A stretch of DNA of 5,841 nt. It comes from Anaerolineales bacterium UBA3071. GTDB lineage: Bacteria > Chloroflexota > Anaerolineae > UBA3071. Under the pieces are notes generated by a model that worked only from the letters and a program-made list of their open reading frames with translations, was not told where the DNA came from and searched no databases. The position numbers were made by a program, and so were the translations under genes. The DNA is taken from NCBI GenBank assembly GCA_002366755.1, contig DFBV01000284.1:1322-7162 (forward strand), read 5' to 3'. This document shows, piece by piece, positions 1-4,618 of this stretch (positions are counted from its first letter, which is position 1; each line of letters starts with the position of its first letter).

Positions 1-395
1 ACAAGGATCAAAACCAGCCACGCGGGCACGCGCAGGCGGTAGTACGCCATCTGAAGCACATCAATCGGGATGCCCACCAGCACAGCCAGCCAGGTCCAGT
101 GGGTCTTCAGCAGATAGGCGGTGAAATGGGTGCGCCGCCAGAACACTGCGAGCAAGCCCGCCGCATAGAGCCAGGCCAGAGCCAGGATGAGCGCCATGAC
201 GTAGCCCAACCAATCGAGGTCATACGCCCTGCCCCATGCCTGCGCGGCCAGAGTCAGCAGACCGCCAAGCAGAACAGTAACGAAAGCAACGACCCGCAAG
301 CGATTGGCGAAGGCACGCACGCGCCGCCTTTGCCTCCGCTCCCGTTGCTTCCTCTGCTTTTCCAGAGCCTCAACCAAAGATAACTGCTCAGACAT
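1..395 (-). CDS. Partial multi-pass membrane protein of unknown function (N-terminal 131 residues)
   Basis: An open frame starts at ATG 395-393 and reads without a stop to the left edge, so the C-terminus is missing. The start is supported by a GGAAGGGGAG Shine-Dalgarno stretch ending 5 nt upstream. Residues 1-33 are hydrophilic and strongly basic (many Arg, Lys and Gln at 11-33), probably a cytoplasmic charged helix. Hydrophobic stretches follow at about 35-52, 63-86 and 101-115, and another begins at about 124 where the sequence ends. Trp and Arg/Lys lie at the segment borders, as is usual for inner-membrane proteins. The start lies 17 bp after the tRNA nucleotidyltransferase stop, so the two are probably one transcript. 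I do not recognise the family and assign no function. That it is a gene is fairly certain from the frame, ribosome binding site and membrane-protein composition. Confidence 0.72.
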   Translation of the reverse strand, partial: MSEQLSLVEALEKQRKQRERRQRRRVRAFANRLRVVAFVTVLLGGLLTLAAQAWGRAYDLDWLGYVMALILALAWLYAAGLLAVFWRRTHFTAYLLKTHWTWLAVLVGIPIDVLQMAYYRLRVPAWLVLIL

Positions 396-412
396 CTCAG
401 CTCCCCTTCCGC

Positions 413-2017
413 TCATTCCGCTTTTCCGCTGACATCCTCTGCCAGCAAACGACGAACCAGCGTTTCCGCTTCGTCTCGGGTACGCACCTGGCCGACCGCC
501 TGGGCTTCGCGCAGTGCCTCCAGCAGGACACCGATGCGTGGCCCCTGCGCCAGGCCGAACTGCTCCTGCAAGTCCCATCCGCTCAACAGCGGCTGAGGCG
601 CGACAGTGACCTTATGTCGAGTGAAGTAAGCATCGAGCAAGAGAGCGACCGTCTCCACCCGCCGCGTCCAGCGCTCAGCGATGAGGTTCGGCCCCCAGGT
701 GGCCAGATGATCGGCCAGCGTGAGCAGGCCGGTGTCCACTCCCGCCTCGCCCGCGTCGCGGAAGAAGCGGTAGATGGCCCTGCGGGTGAGGGATGGCTCG
801 CGGGCCAGGAGCGCGGGGCGGAGGTGCTGGCGCACAATGGTTTCCACCCAGAGCACCTCAGCATTGGTGAAACGCAGCCTTCGCAGCGCTCGCGCCGCCA
901 ACTCCGCACCGATGGCCTCGTGCTTGAAGAACCGCACCCGTCCGCTGGACTCGACGCTGCGAGCCTTCGGCTTACCCAGGTCGTGCAACAGCGCCGCCCA
1001 CTTGAGCATCATGCCCCGCGTGCGCTCGGCGGAGGTGGATTGAGCCAGATGCACCCGCAAATTGGCAGTGAAAGGGGAGAGGCTGGCTCTTAGCACCTCT
1101 TCGACACGTTGGGTACTGGGTATTGGGTATTGGCTATTGCGTCCAGTGTTCGCTGTTCGGCGTCCGGCCCCTTCAGACCCCTCAGTTCCCTCAGCCGCCC
1201 CAGACCCCTCGACGACCTCCAACACCCATTCCAACTGCTGAACGGTCTCCAAGGAATGCTCATAGACGTCGAGGTAGTGAGGCGGGGACTGCTCCACGCC
1301 CTGCAGGTCCACGACCTCCGGCAGGACAATGGTCAGTAGGCCCAACCTGTCGAGTTGACGCAGATGAGCGGCGGCGTTCTCCGCAGCCACGATGCGCACC
1401 ATCTCATCGCGGACACGTTCCATGGAGCTTTCCGCCAGCAGCGGCGCGCCCTGCCGAATCCAGACCGCCGTCTGCTCTTCCAACTGGAAGCCCAGTTCCG
1501 CCGCCAGCCGCACGGCCCGCAGCATGCGCACTGGATCGTCCCGGAAGCCCCCCTTGCCCACCGCTCGCACCAGCCGAGCGTCCAAGTCTTGGCGACCACC
1601 GTGGCGGTCGATCAGGATCGTGGGCTCAGCGCTGAGATCCCAGGCCATGGCGTTGACCGTGAAATCACGCAAGGCCAGGTCGGCTGCCAGATCGGCGACC
1701 CGCAGGCGACTGACGTCCACAATCAAGAGTTGTCCCGCCTGGCGCAGCAATGCACGCCCTATGTCCCGCGTTTCATCCAGCGGGAAGAACGCCCCGCCGA
1801 AATGATCGGCCACGGCCCGGGCCAGGGGGATGGCCTCAGCGGGCACAGCCACGTCCAGATCGTGCGTCTCGCGGCCCAGAAGCCGGTCGCGTACGTATCC
1901 GCCCACCAACCAGACAGGGCCGCCCTGCTCTCGCAGAAAACGGCAGATCCGCTCGGCCAACGAGCCTGACGGAGCCAGTTCCACTTCTACGTCAGTCTGG
2001 AGCAATGACAATGGCAT
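413..2017 (-). CDS. CCA-adding-type tRNA nucleotidyltransferase / poly(A) polymerase family protein with HD domain
   Basis: Class II nucleotidyltransferase that builds or repairs the 3' CCA end of tRNA from CTP and ATP in the cytoplasm. In the 534-residue form starting at ATG 2017, the nucleotidyltransferase head shows GGYVRD (39-44), the metal-binding Asp pair of DLD (53 and 55), and LRDFTVNAMA (116-125). A motif of the EDxxR type follows as DDPVR (160-164) and reads the incoming base in this family. The HD domain shows H254 in YEHSLE, HD at 345-346 in LLHDLGK, H366, and D436 in LADH. About 35 residues (270-304) between the first HD helix and the HD pair are low-complexity and repeat-encoded, which explains a length above the usual 400-500. 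A TTG at 2026 would add three residues, but the GAGGA at 2027-2031 directly abuts it and is 9 nt from the ATG, so the ATG is preferred. A CC-adding, A-adding or poly(A) polymerase activity cannot be excluded without a tree. Confidence 0.93.
   Translation of the reverse strand: MPLSLLQTDVEVELAPSGSLAERICRFLREQGGPVWLVGGYVRDRLLGRETHDLDVAVPAEAIPLARAVADHFGGAFFPLDETRDIGRALLRQAGQLLIVDVSRLRVADLAADLALRDFTVNAMAWDLSAEPTILIDRHGGRQDLDARLVRAVGKGGFRDDPVRMLRAVRLAAELGFQLEEQTAVWIRQGAPLLAESSMERVRDEMVRIVAAENAAAHLRQLDRLGLLTIVLPEVVDLQGVEQSPPHYLDVYEHSLETVQQLEWVLEVVEGSGAAEGTEGSEGAGRRTANTGRNSQYPIPSTQRVEEVLRASLSPFTANLRVHLAQSTSAERTRGMMLKWAALLHDLGKPKARSVESSGRVRFFKHEAIGAELAARALRRLRFTNAEVLWVETIVRQHLRPALLAREPSLTRRAIYRFFRDAGEAGVDTGLLTLADHLATWGPNLIAERWTRRVETVALLLDAYFTRHKVTVAPQPLLSGWDLQEQFGLAQGPRIGVLLEALREAQAVGQVRTRDEAETLVRRLLAEDVSGKAE
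1106..1210. repeat. Short tandem-repeat tract inside the nucleotidyltransferase gene
   Basis: From 1109 to 1143 there are five near-identical 7-bp units: TTGGGTA, CTGGGTA, TTGGGTA, TTGGCTA and TTGCGTC. More degenerate heptads follow at 1144-1164 (CAGTGTT, CGCTGTT, CGGCGTC). From about 1170 the tract becomes a C/T-rich run with repeated CCTCAG or CTTCAG blocks. Read on the minus strand it encodes a Gly/Glu/Ser/Ala-rich stretch followed by a segment with QYPIPSTQ. Neither part looks like the nucleotidyltransferase family, and both lie between recognised HD-domain elements. The tract keeps the frame open, so the gene is not broken. The boundaries are approximate because the repeats decay at the right side. 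Confidence 0.8.
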
Positions 2018-2026
2018 AGGGTTCAA

Positions 2027-2031
2027 TCCTC
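2027..2031 (-). promoter_or_regulatory. Ribosome binding site GAGGA that decides the nucleotidyltransferase start
   Basis: GAGGA on the minus strand lies 9 nt upstream of ATG 2017-2015 and directly touches the in-frame TTG at 2026. The spacing suits only the ATG. Confidence 0.6.
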
Positions 2032-2129
2032 AGCGGGCAGCGGCGAAGGAGGCTCAGCATCGGGCGGAAGCTCGAATTCAGAACCTGGCGCAAAGGGGCA
2101 AGTGAAGCAGGATGCGTAAAACGACTCTG

Positions 2130-2237
2130 CTGAAAAAAGGCCAAAAGCCATCAGCGGATTAAGCAGATGAAGCGGATGAATATGAAACAAAATCTGCTCA
2201 ATCCGCTTAATCCGCTGACGATCTTGGGTTTTTTCAG
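2130..2237. terminator. Large imperfect inverted repeat built on 9-bp units; possible bidirectional terminator after sucD
   Basis: The outer arms CTGAAAAAA (2130-2138) and TTTTTTCAG (2229-2237) are exact complements. The inner arms TCAGCGGATTAAGC (2151-2164) and GCTTAATCCGCTGA (2205-2218) are complementary at all 14 positions. Imperfect pairing continues inward over about 13 bp, with 9 matches. Both arms are made of 9-bp units of the GCGGATTAA type: three units at 2155-2181 on the left and their complement at about 2192-2216 on the right. Read on the minus strand the stem is followed by TTTT and then TTTTTT. Read on the plus strand it is followed by GGG and TTTTTT. It could therefore end the sucD transcript, or be a small MITE-like or repeat-derived palindrome. 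The rest of this intergenic gap, 2038-2129 and 2268-2310, shows nothing I can name, and I see no convincing promoter for the downstream gene. Confidence 0.5.
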
Positions 2238-2243
2238 AGGAGT

Positions 2244-2267
2244 CATTTCACGTTTCACGTTTCACGT
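2244..2267. repeat. Heptamer tandem array of CGTTTCA type
   Basis: The units are CATTTCA (2244-2250), CGTTTCA (2251-2257), CGTTTCA (2258-2264) and a partial CGT. The array lies between the sucD stop and the large inverted repeat. It is a short tandem array without spacers, so it is not a CRISPR. No function is apparent. Confidence 0.85.
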
Positions 2268-2310
2268 AGGGAATGCCCACCAGCGCAGAATTAAGGCGCG
2301 CTTGGTACAG

Positions 2311-3177
2311 CTACATCTGCGACGCCACGATCTCGGCAATCTCCTCCGGATGGCGGGCGACTGTCACGTTGGCCGCCTGCAATGCCCTGATCTTATCCTC
2401 AGCCGTGCCCGTGCCGCCAGAGATGATGGCACCGGCGTGCCCCATGCGCTTGCCTGGCGGCGCGGTTTGCCCAGCGATGAACGCGGTCACCGGCTTGACC
2501 ATGCGTTCCGCCAGGTAACCTGCTGCCCGCTCCTCGTCCGTGCCGCCGATTTCCCCGATAAGCACGATCTGCTCTGTCTGCGGATCCTCATCAAAGAGCC
2601 TCAGCACATCCATGAAAGTGGTGCCGATGATCTGGTCGCCGCCGATGCCCACTGCGGTGGACTGGCCGATGCCCCGCTGTGTGAGTGCGTACACCACCTC
2701 GTAGGTCAGAGTGCCACTGCGGGACACGACGCCCACAGCGCCAGGTCTATGGATGTGTCCTGGCATGATGCCCACCTTCGCCTCGCCGGGGGTGATGAGC
2801 CCCGGGCAATTGGGTCCGATGAGCCGCGCGCCAACCTGATCTAGGTAGGCGCGCACGCGGATCATGTCCAGCGTGGGGACGCCCTCGGTGATACAGATGA
2901 TGACTCGGATCCCCGCGTCGGCCGCCTCCAGGATGGCATCGGGGGCAAAGCGGGCGGGCACGAAGATGACCGAGGTGTTGGCCCCGCGCGCCTCCACGGC
3001 TTCCTTGACGGTGTCGAAGACAGGGGCGCCGGCTGCCCACTCGCCCCCCTTGCCGGGAGTGACACCAGCCACCACATTGGTGCCGTATTCGATCATCTGC
3101 TCAGTGTGAAACAGCCCCTCGCGCCCGGTGATCCCCTGCACGACGAGGCGGGTGTCTTTGTTAACCAAAATGCTCAT
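2311..3177 (-). CDS. sucD: Succinyl-CoA synthetase (succinate-CoA ligase) alpha subunit
   Basis: Alpha subunit of the TCA-cycle enzyme that interconverts succinyl-CoA and succinate while phosphorylating ADP or GDP. It works in the cytoplasm as a complex with SucC. At 288 residues it has the family's usual length. The N-terminal CoA-binding Rossmann domain shows GITGREG (15-21), and GPNCPG follows at 121-126. Next come SRSGTLTYE (152-160) and GEIGG (208-212). H247 in the GHAGAI motif is the phosphohistidine that carries phosphate between the subunits. The start at ATG 3177 has a strong AAGGAG (3191-3186) 8 nt upstream. The gene follows the HIT gene by 58 bp and is separated from sucC by about 1.4 kb, although these two genes are usually adjacent. 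No residue expected to be essential is missing. Confidence 0.97.
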   Translation of the reverse strand: MSILVNKDTRLVVQGITGREGLFHTEQMIEYGTNVVAGVTPGKGGEWAAGAPVFDTVKEAVEARGANTSVIFVPARFAPDAILEAADAGIRVIICITEGVPTLDMIRVRAYLDQVGARLIGPNCPGLITPGEAKVGIMPGHIHRPGAVGVVSRSGTLTYEVVYALTQRGIGQSTAVGIGGDQIIGTTFMDVLRLFDEDPQTEQIVLIGEIGGTDEERAAGYLAERMVKPVTAFIAGQTAPPGKRMGHAGAIISGGTGTAEDKIRALQAANVTVARHPEEIAEIVASQM

Positions 3178-3189
3178 TCAGAAATCTCC

Positions 3190-3217
3190 TTCCAATTGCT
3201 GTAGGGGAACATTGGAA
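3190..3217 (-). promoter_or_regulatory. Small hairpin overlapping the sucD Shine-Dalgarno
   Basis: TTCCAAT (3190-3196) and ATTGGAA (3211-3217) are perfect 7-bp complements around a 14-nt loop. On the minus-strand transcript the 3' arm shares its last two A residues with the AAGGAG ribosome binding site of sucD. The stem is AT-rich and short, so a regulatory role is only a possibility. Confidence 0.3.
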
Positions 3218-3235
3218 TCCTGATTCGACAACACC

Positions 3236-3649
3236 TTACCGTCCGATATTCTCTCGGATGCGTGAAGCTGCCGCCTGGATGACCGATGGGGCGCCAGGTG
3301 TTGGCCGCCAGGGCAGCTTCAGGCTGTCATCCCACCAGCGGGGCACAACGTGGAAGTGGAAATGAAAAACGGACTGGAAGGCCGCGGGCCCGCTGGCCTG
3401 CATCAGGTTGACGCCGTCGGGCTGCAAGGCGGCCTTGATGGCCCGCGCCACCCGTACCGCGGCCCGCATCACCGCGGCGGCGGTCTCCTCGTCAATATCG
3501 AAGACGTCCCGCACGTGCTGCCTGGGGACGACCAGCGTGTGGCCCGGATTGGCGGGATTGATGTCCATGAAGGCCACGGTGGCCTCATCCTCGTAGACGA
3601 TCTCAGCCTCCGCTTTGCCCTCAATGATGGCACAGAATATGCAGTCCAT
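3236..3649 (-). CDS. HIT (histidine triad) family hydrolase, HinT/Fhit-like
   Basis: Histidine-triad nucleotide hydrolase or transferase acting on substrates such as AMP-lysine, nucleoside phosphoramidates or dinucleoside polyphosphates; which one cannot be told from sequence. The 137-residue protein has CIFC (C3 and C6, the usual zinc Cys pair), the core PGHTLVVPRQHV (35-46, including H45), and the triad HFHFH (H96, H98 and H100) followed by VVPRW. The central His of the triad is the expected nucleophile. I chose ATG 3649 because HIT proteins of this type begin directly with a CIFC-like motif, and AGGAAG lies 6 nt upstream. A TTG at 3670 would add seven unconserved residues. It lies 108 bp after the toxin stop and 58 bp before sucD. 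A remnant of a related gene is found at 4526-4618. Confidence 0.94.
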   Translation of the reverse strand: MDCIFCAIIEGKAEAEIVYEDEATVAFMDINPANPGHTLVVPRQHVRDVFDIDEETAAAVMRAAVRVARAIKAALQPDGVNLMQASGPAAFQSVFHFHFHVVPRWWDDSLKLPWRPTPGAPSVIQAAASRIRENIGR

Positions 3650-3655
3650 CTCCGA

Positions 3656-3668
3656 CTTCCTGTCCTCC
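3656..3668 (-). promoter_or_regulatory. Shine-Dalgarno region deciding the HIT gene start
   Basis: The minus strand reads GGAGGACAGGAAG here. The AGGAAG part lies 6 nt from ATG 3649, and the GGAGG part overlaps the alternative TTG at 3670. This placement favours the ATG. Confidence 0.5.
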
Positions 3669-3708
3669 AAGTGCCATACCCGAAAGACCTACTAAGGCAG
3701 CTCTCAGC

Positions 3709-3722
3709 CGCCGGTTTCGGCG
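3709..3722. other. GC-rich stem-loop between toxin and HIT genes
   Basis: CGCCG and CGGCG form a perfect 5-bp stem around a 4-nt loop, and 2 more bp can pair across a one-base bulge. No T-run follows on the minus strand, so it does not look like an intrinsic terminator. The rest of 3671-3757 shows no gene or clear promoter. Confidence 0.3.
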
Positions 3723-3757
3723 AGCCCAATGGTTTCTCTAAGCTCTCCCTGCAGGAC

Positions 3758-4108
3758 TCATGAAGTCAGGCCCAAATACAAGCTCAGAGCCCTTTCGACG
3801 TCCGACATACGTCCAACTCTCATAACAGACAGCTTTCTCAGAAGACGCTCTTTCGCTACGGTCCGAACCTGTCCACATAGGAGCAGAGAATCGGCCTTCA
3901 AGCCGGTATCCTCTCGCTCCAAGACGACGTTAGTGGGAAACCTGCGACCAGCTAGGCTGCTGGTGAGCGGCGCAACGCAGACGGTCGGAGCACACTCGTT
4001 GATCACGTCGTTGCTGATGACCAGACAGGGCCGGACAGCTCGCTGTTCGCTGCCGCGCACAGGGTTGAGATCCACCAGCCAGATATCACCCCGCTTCACT
4101 CCCACCAT
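3758..4108 (-). CDS. PemK/MazF-family toxin (predicted mRNA interferase)
   Basis: Predicted sequence-specific endoribonuclease that cleaves mRNA and stops growth when freed from its antitoxin. The 116-residue product opens with the family signature RGDIWLVDLNPVRGSEQ (6-22), followed by RPCLVISND (26-34) and APLTS (46-50). R26 and T49 align with the catalytic Arg and Thr known from Bacillus subtilis MazF, so the active site looks intact. Length is typical at about 110-120 residues. The start ATG 4108 lies inside the end of the antitoxin gene, with AGGAAG 7 nt upstream. A GTG at 4114 is in frame but overlaps that site. The genes overlap by 13 bp, which implies translational coupling. Family assignment is firm; cleavage specificity cannot be read from the sequence. 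Confidence 0.94.
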   Translation of the reverse strand: MVGVKRGDIWLVDLNPVRGSEQRAVRPCLVISNDVINECAPTVCVAPLTSSLAGRRFPTNVVLEREDTGLKADSLLLCGQVRTVAKERLLRKLSVMRVGRMSDVERALSLYLGLTS

Positions 4109-4449
4109 GGCCACTCTTCCTCATCGGGAAAAGCCTCATCAGGGCTGATCTGTCCACGCAACCCTTCCTCTGCGTGGGCAATCTCTACCTGTCGCTCTTG
4201 CTCAGACATGGTCAGGTAGGCCGCTCTCAGTTCACGCAGGGCCTGTCCCTGCTCTGGTGGATGCTCTCGCTGGAGAGACAGCCTTCCCTCAAGCTCCTCA
4301 ATCCGCTTCAGATCATCCACACTGACCAGTGCCACGAATGGCTTGTCGTGCCGTTTTATGATGAAACGCTCACCTCCCCAGACCACGCGGTTGCTGAGCT
4401 CTGAGAATCTGGCCTTCGCCTCCCGTACGCTAACCGTTGACACCGTCAT
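4096..4449 (-). CDS. Phd/YefM-type antitoxin partner of the PemK/MazF toxin
   Basis: Predicted antitoxin that binds and neutralises the downstream toxin and represses its own promoter. The 117-residue protein has an N-terminal Phd/YefM DNA-binding and dimerisation domain at about 1-55, with VSVREAKARFSELSNRV (6-22), GERFIIKRHDKPFVALV (26-42) and the helix DDLKRIEEL (45-53). A Gln/Glu/Arg-rich helical region follows, then an acidic, tryptophan-rich end, DEEEWPWWE (109-117), a good candidate toxin-binding tail. ATG 4449 was chosen because GGAGG lies 8 nt upstream and the fold begins at once. The open frame extends upstream to 4650, but that part overlaps the sucC end, the HIT remnant and the promoter, and looks non-coding in this frame. 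Phd-type antitoxins are best known with Doc or YoeB/RelE-type toxins, so this pairing is a mix-and-match module. It is somewhat longer than many Phd proteins. Confidence 0.9.
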   Translation of the reverse strand: MTVSTVSVREAKARFSELSNRVVWGGERFIIKRHDKPFVALVSVDDLKRIEELEGRLSLQREHPPEQGQALRELRAAYLTMSEQERQVEIAHAEEGLRGQISPDEAFPDEEEWPWWE

Positions 4450-4468
4450 AACCGCTTCCTCCCAGTTG

Positions 4469-4499
4469 TGGTCACAATGACATAGTGTCTCTGTGACCA
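4469..4499. promoter_or_regulatory. 31-bp dyad operator candidate for toxin-antitoxin autoregulation
   Basis: The arms TGGTCACAATGACA (4469-4482) and TGTCTCTGTGACCA (4486-4499) are complementary at 12 of 14 positions around a 3-nt centre. The outer TGGTCACA and inner GACA blocks are perfect. The site begins at the last base of the predicted -10 element and covers the expected transcription start, 19 bp before the antitoxin ATG. This placement fits binding by the Phd-domain antitoxin or the toxin-antitoxin complex. Binding is inferred from position and symmetry. Confidence 0.7.
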
Positions 4500-4526
4500 T
4501 TGTACACCTTTTGGCTTCGTTGTCAA
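4499..4526 (-). promoter_or_regulatory. Sigma-70-type promoter of the toxin-antitoxin operon
   Basis: On the minus strand TTGACA (4526-4521, a perfect -35) is followed after 16 bp by TACAAT (4504-4499, five of six consensus bases). Transcription would start at about 4492, giving a leader of about 43 nt before the antitoxin ATG. This transcript would also read through HIT and sucD, since I see no strong terminator between them. Confidence 0.7.
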
Positions 4527-4618
4527 AATGCCAAAGCGAGGACGGCAATGGTGTAGACGTTTCGCACATGATGGCTGGGGACGACCAACCTGTAGCCCGT
4601 CTTTTGGCTCGTCGCCTG
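4526..4618 (-). pseudogene. Remnant of a second HIT-family gene, in frame after the sucC stop
   Basis: Directly after the sucC TAG, in the same frame, 31 codons read to a TGA at 4525-4523. The middle reads GYRLVVPSHHVRNVYTI. It matches GHTLVVPRQHVRDVFDI of the intact HIT protein at 10 of 17 positions, including LVVP, HVR and the zinc-type His. On the DNA, 4555-4599 matches 3502-3546 at 37 of 45 bases without gaps. The CIFC start and the HxHxH triad are both absent, so it cannot be active. Similarity fades before about 4547, beside the toxin-antitoxin promoter. The amino-acid divergence suggests a paralogue or foreign copy rather than a recent duplication. Confidence 0.7.

Noticed and set aside
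99..383. Plus-strand 94-codon open frame at the left end
   Set aside because: The minus strand carries a continuous membrane-protein frame with a good ribosome binding site; the plus frame has Gln/Pro-rich composition without a domain.
1123..1969. Plus-strand open frames of 137-204 codons antisense to the tRNA nucleotidyltransferase
   Set aside because: They are Pro/Arg/Ser-rich shadows of a gene with clear catalytic motifs on the other strand.
2018..2130. Promoter for the tRNA nucleotidyltransferase
   Set aside because: I looked for -35 and -10 boxes on the minus strand and found no pair with acceptable sequence and spacing.
2167..2844. Plus-strand 225-codon open frame across the inverted repeat and the end of sucD
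   Set aside because: It starts inside the repeat palindrome and runs antisense to sucD, with no ribosome binding site or recognisable domain.
3671..3757. Intrinsic terminator after the toxin gene
   Set aside because: A GC-rich stem is present at 3709-3722 but no T-run follows on the minus strand, so it is listed only as a stem-loop.
4526..4618. Functional small protein gene after sucC
   Set aside because: It has no start codon with a ribosome binding site, continues the sucC frame past its stop, and keeps only a central piece of the HIT fold.
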